A model generated the notes under the pieces. It was given only the letters and a program-made list of their open reading frames with translations, had not been told where the DNA came from and made no database searches. Of a stretch of DNA of 64,000 bases, positions 52,233 through 60,119 are shown in pieces. A program made the position numbers and the translations under genes. Origin of the DNA: Actinoplanes palleronii (GTDB lineage: Bacteria > Actinomycetota > Actinomycetes > Mycobacteriales > Micromonosporaceae); assembly GCF_016862315.1 (NCBI RefSeq), contig NZ_BOMS01000102.1, positions 55,449-119,448 on the forward strand. Direction: 5' to 3'. Numbering within the stretch: the first letter of the stretch is position 1; each line of letters opens with the position of its first letter.

Positions 52233-53435
52233 ATGGACGCGACCCAGCTGATCAGGCGCCTCCGCCCGACCGAGCTCCTCGCGCTCGACACGGTCACGGC
52301 GGGGGTCGTCACGCTGATCTGCTTGCTGGCCGCGGCCGAGACACCGAAGGACGGACTGCCTGCGGAGCCGGGCTGGGCCTCACTGCTCACCGCTCTGCTG
52401 ATCGGGCTTCCGATCGCGGTCCGCCGGCGCTGGCCCTACCTGGTCGCGATCACAGTCACCGTCGCTTCCTCGGTCGCCCTGGGGTTCGAAGTCATCCCCG
52501 CCTTCGCGGCACCCGGCCCGGCCTGCGCACTGGTCCTGGCCTTCTACACCTTCGGTGCCGCAGCCCGCGATCGCCGGGCCTTCGTGATCGAGGCGGCCTG
52601 CTCATTCCTGCTGAGCCTCAGCCTGGTCGGTCCGATGCTTCTCGCCGGGCACGGCGATCCCGGGCCGGACGCGCCGTCGATGTTCATGTCGGTGCTCTTC
52701 GGGGGCCTGGTCGTCGCGCCGCCCGCCATCCTCGGGTTCGCGATCGGCGAGCGGCGCGCGCAGAACGCGCAGCGCAGCGAGCAGGTGCGGCGGGAAGCTG
52801 CGATCCAGGAACGACTCCGGCTGGCCCGCGAACTGCACGACATCATCGCCCACACGATGACGCTCATCGTGGTGAAGGCCTCGATCGGCAATCATGTGGC
52901 CGAGCGGGATCCGGCCGAGGCCCGCGACGCGCTTCAGGTCATCGAGAAGACCGGCCGTGCCGCGATGCTCGAGGTGCACAAGATGCTCGACACGCTGCGA
53001 GACGACACCCCTTATGCGCCCATGCCCGGCCTCGACGACCTGCCGGCGCTCGTGGCGATGGCGTCGTCGAGTGGTGCCCGTGTGACGCTCACAGTCGATC
53101 GTCCGGAAGGTCCCGCGAACGCGTGGATGCCAGAGTCGGTCCAGCTGGCGGTGTATCGGATCGTGCAGGAGTCGGTGACCAATGTGGTCAAGCACGCTGC
53201 ACCCGCCCAATGCCAGGTCACCGTGGTGGTCGGCGCCACCACCGTGCAGATCGAGGTGATCGACGACGGGACGCGCCCGCCCGCCGCGACGAGGACCGGG
53301 CACGGTCTCATCGGGATGCGCGAGAGAGTGGCATTGCACGGGGGGACTTTCAGGGCCGGGCCGCGTGACGGTGGTGGTTTCTCCGTGACCGCGTTGCTGC
53401 CGGTCGGTGGCCCGCCATCAGGAGGCGACGTATGA
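52233..53435 (+). CDS. DesK/NarL-class sensor histidine kinase
   Basis: 400 residues. About five membrane helices (residues 15-175) precede a HisKA_3 box with H202 (ARELHDIIAHTM) and a HATPase domain with NVVKHA, DDGTRPP and GLIGMRERV. TACCGT (52220-52225) lies seven bases before ATG 52233 and no ribosome binding site is seen, so a leaderless mRNA is likely. It is followed 67 bp later by its response regulator and is divergent from an ABC transporter; regulation of antibiotic or envelope stress is a reasonable inference. Confidence 0.93.
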   Translation: MDATQLIRRLRPTELLALDTVTAGVVTLICLLAAAETPKDGLPAEPGWASLLTALLIGLPIAVRRRWPYLVAITVTVASSVALGFEVIPAFAAPGPACALVLAFYTFGAAARDRRAFVIEAACSFLLSLSLVGPMLLAGHGDPGPDAPSMFMSVLFGGLVVAPPAILGFAIGERRAQNAQRSEQVRREAAIQERLRLARELHDIIAHTMTLIVVKASIGNHVAERDPAEARDALQVIEKTGRAAMLEVHKMLDTLRDDTPYAPMPGLDDLPALVAMASSSGARVTLTVDRPEGPANAWMPESVQLAVYRIVQESVTNVVKHAAPAQCQVTVVVGATTVQIEVIDDGTRPPAATRTGHGLIGMRERVALHGGTFRAGPRDGGGFSVTALLPVGGPPSGGDV

Positions 53436-53502
53436 CCGGTGCGAGACGCGCGACGGGCTGGCCGGTTCCCCGGATCGATTCGGCGACGGGTGGTGGGGTG
53501 GC

Positions 53503-54165
53503 GTGATCCGGGTGCTGATCGCGGATGACCAGGCGTTGCTGCGTGGCAGTTTCCACGTGCTGGTCGACAGCAGCGACGACTGCCGCACGGTGGGAGAGGC
53601 CGGGACGGGCGCCGAGGCAGTCCGCCTGGCGGGCGAGACCAAGCCTGATGTCGTGCTGATGGACATTCGGATGCCGGAACTGGACGGGATCGAGGCCACC
53701 CGCCAGATCTGCGGCGATCCGGCGCTTGCCGAGGTGCGCGTGCTGATCCTGAGCACGTTCGGCCTCGATGAGTATGTGTATGCCGCGCTCCGGGCGGGCG
53801 CGAGCGGCTTCCTCGTCAAGGACACCCCGCCAGCCGAACTGCTGAGAGGGATCCGGGTCGTCGCGGGTGGGGAGGCGCTGCTGTCCCCATCGGTGACTCA
53901 GCGGCTGATCGCGGAGTTTGCGCGACGGCCCCAGCCGGAACGGCCGATCCCGCGCCGGCTGGACGGCGTGACCGACCGTGAGCGCGAGGTTCTCACGCTT
54001 GTGGGCCGCGGCATGTCGAATTCCGAGATCGCTGCTCACCTCGCGCTGAGCCTGGCCACCGTGAAGACCCATGTGGGCCGAATCCTCGCGAAGCTCGACG
54101 TCCGCGACCGAGCCCAGTTGGTGATCGTCGCCTACGAGACGGGGTTGGTCACCGTGGGCACGTGA
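53503..54165 (+). CDS. NarL/LuxR-type response regulator
   Basis: 220 residues. Receiver domain with D8-D9, phospho-acceptor D54 (VLMDIRMP) and K near 104 (LVKDTPP); C-terminal LuxR helix-turn-helix (LTLVGRGMSNSEIAAHLALSLATVKTHV). It has about two thirds identity in appearance with the regulator at 3306, so the two systems look paralogous. GTG 53503 is preceded by TGGGGTGGC. Partner of the upstream kinase. Confidence 0.95.
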   Translation: MIRVLIADDQALLRGSFHVLVDSSDDCRTVGEAGTGAEAVRLAGETKPDVVLMDIRMPELDGIEATRQICGDPALAEVRVLILSTFGLDEYVYAALRAGASGFLVKDTPPAELLRGIRVVAGGEALLSPSVTQRLIAEFARRPQPERPIPRRLDGVTDREREVLTLVGRGMSNSEIAAHLALSLATVKTHVGRILAKLDVRDRAQLVIVAYETGLVTVGT

Positions 54166-54173
54166 CCATTGCC

Positions 54174-54220
54174 GACACCGACACCGACACCGACACCGGC
54201 GCCGACCGGCACCGGCACCG
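54174..54220. repeat. GACACC microsatellite
   Basis: At least four tandem GACACC hexamers followed by GGCACC variants, directly after the response regulator stop. Too short to interpret. Confidence 0.75.
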
Positions 54221-54253
54221 CGACCTGCCGCACCGATAGCGCTGCCGAGCCGG

Positions 54254-54400
54254 GAGATCTGGGCGCCGAGCCGTGAGATCCGGGGACCGTGCCGCGACTT
54301 CGGGGGACCGGCCCGCGAGGTCCGGAGACGGGAGCGGGAGGTCCAGGGACCACAACGCGATGTCCGGCGGCGAGACCGCGACGTCCGGAGGCCGGGAGGC
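54254..54400. repeat. 21-bp tandem array, seven units
   Basis: Seven imperfect units of exactly 21 bp beginning GAGATCCGGGGACCG or similar, ending 88 bp before the stop of the nitroreductase gene. Unit length is a multiple of three, and the minus-strand frame reads SPDLAGR-like heptads, but there is no start or ribosome binding site, so I treat it as a minisatellite. Apart from the microsatellite this is all that the 54166-54488 gap contains. Confidence 0.8.
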
Positions 54401-54488
54401 GATGACGATCTGGAACGCGGCGTGGCAGTGGAGCCCGCCGTCACCCATCGGGCGTGATACGCCGCGTACCCGTCGCCGATGGTGAAGG

Positions 54489-54899
54489 TCACCTCACGGT
54501 GGTGCCAACCCGATGCAGTACGAGCCAGGCGTCCGCCGGGAACAGTTTCCGGGCGATCGTCCAGGCGAAGCGCGAGTAGTACGGCCGGGCGGCCACCGCG
54601 TCGACGATCCGGGGCCCGTCGAACCGGTGCTCGACGCCCTTCCAGCGGATCGTGCACCCGCCCGCGGTGACGACGTTGCGAACCCAGTTCGTGTGCGAGC
54701 CCCACGGCAGGTTGATGACAAAACCGTCCGGGGTAGGTGTGACCGCGACCGGCACGGACAAGGCCCGGCCGGAGACGCGGCCGCGATGGTGCACCACCGC
54801 CCACGCCGGGAACCAGCGCCGCCCGGCCAGGACCCGGACGGCAGGCGCGGTGGCCCGGGCGAAACGCCAGGAGGTGTTAGCGGGAACCGAGGTCGTCAT
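54489..54899 (-). CDS. Ddn-like F420-dependent nitroreductase family protein
   Basis: 136 residues. The split-barrel fold of deazaflavin (F420)-dependent nitroreductases is shown by RVSGRALSVPVAVTP, FVINLPWGSHTNWVRNVVTAGG and the C-terminal aromatic tail. Mycobacterial Ddn activates nitroimidazoles and reduces quinones with F420H2. ATG 54899 has AGGA seven bases upstream. Oddity: the frame is open for a further 77 codons upstream (to about 55130), coding an Arg/Phe-rich repeat through the 33-bp array, so a longer N-terminus cannot be excluded. Confidence 0.85.
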   Translation of the reverse strand: MTTSVPANTSWRFARATAPAVRVLAGRRWFPAWAVVHHRGRVSGRALSVPVAVTPTPDGFVINLPWGSHTNWVRNVVTAGGCTIRWKGVEHRFDGPRIVDAVAARPYYSRFAWTIARKLFPADAWLVLHRVGTTVR

Positions 54900-54977
54900 A
54901 TCCCGATCCTGCGCGCCGGGCAGCCGCGAGCGCGTCCCGGCGATCCACCACCCGGCATAACGGAAACCCGCCATGCC

Positions 54978-55109
54978 GAAGCTATACCGGACGCCACGCG
55001 GAAACCGGCGAAAGCTATGCCGGGCGCCATCCGGAAACCGGCGAAAGCCATGCCGGACGCCACGCGGAAACCGACGAAAGCCACGCTGGACGGCACGCGG
55101 GAAGCCGGC
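54978..55109. repeat. 33-bp tandem array, four units
   Basis: Four units of 32-34 bp (54978-55009, 55010-55042, 55043-55075, 55076-55109) based on GAAAGCCATGCCGGACGCCA and a GGAAACCGGC end. Frames on both strands stay open through it, coding 11-residue repeats. It is directly upstream of the Ddn-like gene. Confidence 0.85.
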
Positions 55110-55145
55110 GGTGGCCACGCGGGAAGCCACGACGACACACCCGGG

Positions 55146-56180
55146 TCACCCCCGCGATCGCCGTATCGCGTAAGCCACCGCATCGGTCCGCCCCCGCGCG
55201 CCGATCTTCCGATACAGATTGGCCAGATGCCGTTCGACCGTGTGCACCGCGATCCCCAGCCGCCGGGCGATCTCCAGATTGGCGTCCCCGGCCGCCAGCA
55301 ACGCGAGCACCTCGTGCTCCCGTGGCGTCAGAACATCCGCGACGACCGCCGGCCGGGCCACGACCCCGCCACCTACGAACCCGGTGACCAGCCGCAGATC
55401 AGCAGCGGCATCCTCGATGAACAGGGTCGGTGTCGATCCGGGCAACTCCACCAGCCGCGCGTCCGGCAACCGCTCGGCCAGCCGCCGGAAGACCTCCACC
55501 GGAATCTGCTGATCCCCTTGCCGGTGCAGGACCAGGGCCGGCGCCCGGACCAGGCCGACCTCGTCGCTCACGTCGATCCGTTCCGCGGCGCCGAACCACG
55601 CCTTGGCCACCGGCGCCGTCGTCGCGGTCCGGAACGCCTCGGCCACCCACCGCCCGGACGGTGCCGCGTCCCAGCCCAGCCAGGCCGTCGCGGCGGCGTC
55701 GGCGAACAACCCCCAGTCCTGCTCCACCAGGGACAACAACGCCTGGGTCTGCGCCGGGCGCATCGCCTCGCGCAGGCGTGGCGCCCCGCCGAACAGGACC
55801 ATCCGGTCCACCCGGCCGGGCGATCGCGCGGCGAAAGCGATCGCGGTCGTGACCGAGTGGTAGTACCCGAGCAGGGACGCCCGGGCGATGCCCGCGGCGT
55901 CCAGGACGGCGTGCAGGTCCCGCAGGTGCGCGTCGACACCGAGGTCGCCGAGGTCGATCCGCCGGTCGGAAGTGCCCATGCCTCGGCCGTCGTAGAGGAC
56001 CACGGTCAGATGGCGGGCCAGTTCGAGGTACGCCGATCGCAGCGCCGGGATCCGCCACTGCGCGAGAATGTTGCTCAGCGACGGCATCCACACCAGCACC
56101 GGCCCGTTCCCGAAGATCTGATAACCGATCGTCACGTCGTCGTCGGTCCGCGCGAAATGCACCTCGGGAAGGCTCTGCAC
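55146..56180 (-). CDS. LuxR regulator with degenerate alpha/beta-hydrolase domain
   Basis: 344 residues. Residues 1-270 have an alpha/beta-hydrolase pattern (GNGPVLVWMPSLS, LYDGRGMGTSD, APALVLHRQGDQQIP), but the nucleophile elbow at 105-109 is G-Y-Y-H-S instead of G-x-S-x-G, and the catalytic His is Thr near 258, so catalysis is unlikely. The C-terminal 65 residues are a LuxR helix-turn-helix (LTPREHEVLALLAAGDANLEIARRL). This looks like a hydrolase-derived ligand sensor fused to a DNA-binding domain. It is divergent from the ECF41 gene. Confidence 0.85.
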   Translation of the reverse strand: MQSLPEVHFARTDDDVTIGYQIFGNGPVLVWMPSLSNILAQWRIPALRSAYLELARHLTVVLYDGRGMGTSDRRIDLGDLGVDAHLRDLHAVLDAAGIARASLLGYYHSVTTAIAFAARSPGRVDRMVLFGGAPRLREAMRPAQTQALLSLVEQDWGLFADAAATAWLGWDAAPSGRWVAEAFRTATTAPVAKAWFGAAERIDVSDEVGLVRAPALVLHRQGDQQIPVEVFRRLAERLPDARLVELPGSTPTLFIEDAAADLRLVTGFVGGGVVARPAVVADVLTPREHEVLALLAAGDANLEIARRLGIAVHTVERHLANLYRKIGARGRTDAVAYAIRRSRG

Positions 56181-56319
56181 CCGCCCATCATCCGCTCCGG
56201 GCGCGGCTCACGTCGTACCGAAAAATGGGTTTGGTCTGTGACCGTCGCCTCGGAGGGCTGCGCGGAACGGCACTATCGGCACACGATGAGCGGTCGGACA
56301 AAGCGGATGGGGGCCAGCG

Positions 56320-57207
56320 GTGACGGAGTCGACGGCGCGGACCGCGGACGATCTGGAGGAGGCCGCGCGGATCTTCACCGGTGTGCGGCCGCGGCTGTTC
56401 GGGATCGCCTACCGGATGCTGAGCAGCGCCGGCGAGGCCGAGGACCTGGTGCAGGACGTGTGGCTGCGCTGGCAGGGGTATGACCGGAGCACTGTCACGA
56501 ACCCGGCCGCGTTCCTGGCGACCACCACCACCCGGATGGCGATCAACGTGTTGCAGTCCGCGCGGGTGCGGCGCGAGACGTACATCGGTCCGTGGCTGCC
56601 CGAACCCGTCGACACCAGCGCGGATCCCTACCTCGGCGCGGAGCGGGGCGAGGCTCTGGAGTTCGCGGCGCTGCTGCTGATGGAGCGGCTGACCCCCAGC
56701 GAACGCGCCGCGTATGTGCTCCGGGAGGCGTTCGATTATCCGTACGGTCAGATCGCCGAGATCTTGCAGTCGACCGAACCCGCGGTCCGTCAGCTGGTCA
56801 GTCGCGCCCGCAAACATGTCGCGGGGGAGCGGCGCACGCCGGTCGCGCCGCAGGCGCAGAAGGACCTGCTCGCCCGGTTCATCGTCGCGGCCCGGACCGG
56901 TGACATGACCGCTTTGGAACGGCTCTTCGCGGCCGACGTGGCGAGTGTCTCGGACGGCAACGGCGCGGTCCGGGTCGCGCGTCGCCCGGTGGTCGGCGCG
57001 GAGCGGGTGGCGAAGTTCTTCACCGCGCTGTCCGGCTGGTACTGGGTGGATGTCGAGGTCAGTTGGGCGACGGCGAACGGCGGGCCTGCGGCGGTGCTGC
57101 GCCGTAACGGTGTCCTGGAGGGCGTGATCACGGTGGTGGTCTCGGCGGACGGCATCGAGCGGATCCTCTGGATCGTCACCCCGGAGAAGATCGCCGCCTT
57201 CGCCTGA
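56320..57207 (+). CDS. ECF41-type sigma factor (SigJ-like)
   Basis: 295 residues. Region 2 (FGIAYRMLSSAGEAEDLVQDVWLRW), region 4 (LREAFDYPYGQIAEILQSTEPAVRQL) and the conserved GPWLPEP linker identify the ECF41 group. The C-terminal SnoaL-like extension (about 180-295) controls activity without an anti-sigma factor. ECF41 genes usually neighbour a carboxymuconolactone decarboxylase, oxidoreductase or epimerase; here the neighbours are instead the LuxR gene and the Ddn-like nitroreductase. The start is GTG 56320. Upstream, TGTGACCGTC sequences may be part of a self-recognised promoter, but I cannot confirm this. Confidence 0.9.
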   Translation: MTESTARTADDLEEAARIFTGVRPRLFGIAYRMLSSAGEAEDLVQDVWLRWQGYDRSTVTNPAAFLATTTTRMAINVLQSARVRRETYIGPWLPEPVDTSADPYLGAERGEALEFAALLLMERLTPSERAAYVLREAFDYPYGQIAEILQSTEPAVRQLVSRARKHVAGERRTPVAPQAQKDLLARFIVAARTGDMTALERLFAADVASVSDGNGAVRVARRPVVGAERVAKFFTALSGWYWVDVEVSWATANGGPAAVLRRNGVLEGVITVVVSADGIERILWIVTPEKIAAFA

Positions 57208-57414
57208 CCGATCCAGATCACGCCTTGCGGCGTCGTGCCCACCGCTGCTCTCGCACTCCGGCGGGACGTATCGCTGGCGGGTCAAGCCGTCGTTTGGGGG
57301 GCGTTCGGGTGTTGTTCAACGGGACTGATGGCAACGAGGAGGTCTCGACGCCAATCCTGCCCGTCACCATCTGTTGACAAGCGGGTCGGCCGGCAACGAC
57401 CACCGGTCCCGTGC

Positions 57415-57457
57415 AAAAAAAAGACCTACCCACCGCCAGGAGGCGAGTGGGCAGGTC
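57415..57457 (-). terminator. Rho-independent terminator of ctaD
   Basis: On the minus strand: stem GACCTGCCCAC / GTGGGTAGGTC (one wobble), loop 13 nt, then eight T. It sits 15 bp after the ctaD stop. The preceding gap (57208-57414) shows nothing else. Confidence 0.92.
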
Positions 57458-57472
57458 CTCTCATCGTACGAT

Positions 57473-59245
57473 CTAGCGCTTTTTCTTCTTGCGGTCCCGA
57501 TCCGAAGCGATGTCCTCGGAATAGCTCGCCCCTCCGTCGGACTCCCTGGTCAGCGGCCGCGCGCCGCCCTCCGGCGGCCCGGCCAGCGACTGCTCGCCAG
57601 CGGCGAGATGCGGGAACTTCAGGTCGAAAGCGGGCCGCTCGGACCGGATGCGCGGCATCGTGTCGAAGTTCCGCAGCGGCGGCGGGCTGCTGGTCGCCCA
57701 TTCCAGCGAGTTGCCATAACCCCACGGATCATCAGCGGTGGTGACCTTGCCGAACTTGTACGTGCGCCACACGTTGTAGAGGAACGGCAGCGTGGCCAGG
57801 CCCAGGATGAACGAGCCGATCGTGGAGATCGTGTTCAGCGTGGTGAAGCCGTCGCTGGGCAGGTAGTCGGCGTAGCGCCGCGGCATGCCCTGGGTGCCGA
57901 CCCAGTGCTGGACCAGGAACGTGGTGTGGAAACCGATGAACGTCAGCCAGAAGTGGATCTTGCCGAGGCGTTCGTCGAGCATCCGGCCGAACATCTTCGG
58001 GAACCAGAAGTAGATGCCCGCGAAGACGGCGAACACGATCGTCCCGAACAGCACGTAGTGGAAGTGCGCCACCACGAAGTACGAGTCGGAGACGTGGAAG
58101 TCCATCGGCGGCGAGGCGAGCACGATGCCGGACAGGCCACCGAACAGGAACGTGACCAGGAAGCCGACCGCCCACACCATCGGCGTCTCGAAGCTGATCT
58201 GGCCGCGCCACATGGTGCCGATCCAGGTGAAGAACTTCATGCCGGTCGGCACACCGATCATGAAGGTGAGGAAGCTGAAGAACGGCAGCAGCACCTGACC
58301 GGTCGCGTACATGTGGTGTGCCCACACGCTCATCGACAGCGCCGCGATGCCGAGCGTCGCGGCGACCAGGCCCTTGTAACCGAAGAGCGGTTTGCGGCTG
58401 AACACCGGGATGACCTCGGTGATGATGCCGAAGAACGGCAACGCGATGATGTAGACCTCGGGATGGCCGAAGAACCAGAACAGGTGCTGCCACAGCATCG
58501 GCCCGCCGGTGTTCACGTCGAAGACGTGCGCGCCGAGCACCCGGTCGGCAGCCAGAGCGAAGAGCGCGGCCGCCAGGAACGGGAAGACCATGATCGCGAG
58601 CAGTGCGGTGACCAGCATGTTCCAGCACATGATCGGCATCCGGAACATGGTCATGCCGGGCGCGCGCAGGGTCAGGATCGTGGTGATCAGGTTGACCGAG
58701 CCGAGGATCGTGCCGAGACCACCGATGGCCAGGCCGACCACCCAGCAGTTCCCGCCGATGCCCGGCGAGTGCAGCGAGTCGCTCAGCGGCGTGTAGGCGA
58801 ACCAGCCGAAGTCGGCCGCGCCGCCCGGGGTGAGGAAGCCGCTCATCGCGATGATCGTGCCGAACAGGTAGAGCCAGTAGGCGAACGCGTTCAGCCGGGG
58901 GAACGCCACGTCCGGCGCGCCGATCTGGATCGGGACGACGAAATTGCCGAACGCGAACACGATCGGCGTTGCGAAGAACAGCAGCATGGCCGTGCCGTGC
59001 ATGGTGAACAGCTGGTTGAACTGCTCCGGCGACAGCATCTGCATGCCGGGCCGGGCCAACTCGGCGCGCATCAGCAGCGCCATGATCCCGCCGACCATGT
59101 AGAAGACGATCGAAGTGATCAGGTACATGATCCCGATCTGCTTCGCATCGGTGGTTCGCAGGGTCCGGGCGAATGCGGAACCCCTCACCTGTCGGCGTAC
59201 CGGATGTGGCCGAACGGGTGTCGGCCTCGGGGCGACGGTGGTCAT
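57473..59245 (-). CDS. ctaD: Cytochrome c oxidase subunit I
   Basis: 590 residues, twelve helices. Haem a and a3 and CuB ligands: H83 (FTMHGTAM), H261-P-E-V-Y265 (with the cross-linked His-Tyr), H310-H311 and the H-F-H motif near 395. The start ATG 59245 has GAGGAG. No subunit II, III or ctaB gene adjoins it, so it is an orphan (perhaps a second copy). The C-terminus adds a charged tail ending DRDRKKKKR, about 50 residues longer than the core. A strong terminator follows. Confidence 0.97.
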   Translation of the reverse strand: MTTVAPRPTPVRPHPVRRQVRGSAFARTLRTTDAKQIGIMYLITSIVFYMVGGIMALLMRAELARPGMQMLSPEQFNQLFTMHGTAMLLFFATPIVFAFGNFVVPIQIGAPDVAFPRLNAFAYWLYLFGTIIAMSGFLTPGGAADFGWFAYTPLSDSLHSPGIGGNCWVVGLAIGGLGTILGSVNLITTILTLRAPGMTMFRMPIMCWNMLVTALLAIMVFPFLAAALFALAADRVLGAHVFDVNTGGPMLWQHLFWFFGHPEVYIIALPFFGIITEVIPVFSRKPLFGYKGLVAATLGIAALSMSVWAHHMYATGQVLLPFFSFLTFMIGVPTGMKFFTWIGTMWRGQISFETPMVWAVGFLVTFLFGGLSGIVLASPPMDFHVSDSYFVVAHFHYVLFGTIVFAVFAGIYFWFPKMFGRMLDERLGKIHFWLTFIGFHTTFLVQHWVGTQGMPRRYADYLPSDGFTTLNTISTIGSFILGLATLPFLYNVWRTYKFGKVTTADDPWGYGNSLEWATSSPPPLRNFDTMPRIRSERPAFDLKFPHLAAGEQSLAGPPEGGARPLTRESDGGASYSEDIASDRDRKKKKR

Positions 59246-59358
59246 CCAAGCTCCTCGGCTGCGCATACGGAGAACTACTGCTCACCCTCTGTTATAGGCT
59301 TCTAACGCTTCAATTCGTGCCAGATCGGCTATTCCTCTTTTGTCCGTCAGGGGGATGC

Positions 59359-59616
59359 ATGCTGGAAGAGCAGGACAGCCGCGTGCTCGCGGACATCGAG
59401 CGTCGTCTGTGCTCCACCGACCCGGCCTTCGCGCGCCGTATGCGCTCCGGCACTGGTGGCCGCGCGTTTCCGACCCTCTCGGTGGTCTGCGTGCTGGCAT
59501 TCCTCGCCCTGCCGTTCGTCGGTCTGTTCCTGGGGCCGCGCGGCGCGCTGCTCGTGCTGGACGCCGCCGCGATCCTGGTGATGGTGATCCTCGCGGTCCG
59601 GTTCACCCGAAGGTGA
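59359..59616 (+). CDS. DUF3040 two-helix membrane protein
   Basis: 85 residues, ATG 59359 with AGGGGG. The N-terminal L-E-E-Q-D-S-R-V-LADIERRL matches the DUF3040 helix; two membrane helices follow (about 38-56, 62-80). Small actinobacterial proteins of unknown function. It is divergent from ctaD, whose 113-bp shared promoter region is notably AT-richer than its surroundings. Confidence 0.88.
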   Translation: MLEEQDSRVLADIERRLCSTDPAFARRMRSGTGGRAFPTLSVVCVLAFLALPFVGLFLGPRGALLVLDAAAILVMVILAVRFTRR

Positions 59617-59669
59617 CGGTCGCGTGCTCCCGTCGGTCTGGCGCGAGATCGCTTCGGTCCCGCGCCGCT

Positions 59670-59790
59670 CGAAGATCAAATTCATGATGTCGTGCGTCCG
59701 CTGGTGTGCAGATCGTCGCTCCCGCCGGGACCCCTGCGGGCTTCGCTGGCCGCTGGCGCGTCCAGAACGCGAAGCCCTCCGGGGCGACGT
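59670..59790 (-). repeat. R2 structured element, copy D
   Basis: Read on the minus strand, with stem GGGCTTCGC (59738-59746) / GCGAAGCCC (59769-59777), loop sequence TGGCC conserved, and the tail GACGCACGACATCATGAATT. It is downstream of the HAAS-like gene (60120) and in the sense orientation of that gene. Confidence 0.85.
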
Positions 59791-59890
59791 CCGTGGGCGG
59801 TCGCGGCAGAAACTCCCGATTCTCTCGCCGTCTGGTTCTTCCCCGCCGGGCTCCCCTGATCACCCAGGCCCGGGTCGCGGGTTGCTGGGC

Positions 59891-60084
59891 TCCGGTCCGG
59901 CGGTCCGGCGGTCCGGCGGTCCGGGGGTCCGGGGGTCGGGTGGCTCGGATTCGGTCCGGGGTGCGGATGGCTCGGATTCGGCCGGGGTGCGGATGCTCGG
60001 GTCCGGTCCGGGGTCCGGCGTCCGGGGTCCGGGTGGCTCGGCTTCGGTCCGGGGTGCAGGTGGCTCGGCTTCGGTCCGGGGGCC
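59891..60084. repeat. Repeat-rich segment, ~25-bp units
   Basis: CCGGCGGT-type 8-mers are followed by four copies of GGTGGCTCGGATTCGGTCC (with variations), each about 25 bp. With R2 copy D it accounts for the gap 59617-60119. No gene seen. Confidence 0.75.
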
Positions 60085-60119
60085 GCTTTTGGGGCCCGGG
60101 GCGGAGCGAGGTGTCCGGA

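Noticed and set aside
56320..57207. Expected ECF41 partner (carboxymuconolactone decarboxylase or similar) next to the sigma gene
   Set aside because: No such gene is adjacent; the SDR at 42060 is 14 kb away and controlled by LysR, so no pairing was claimed.
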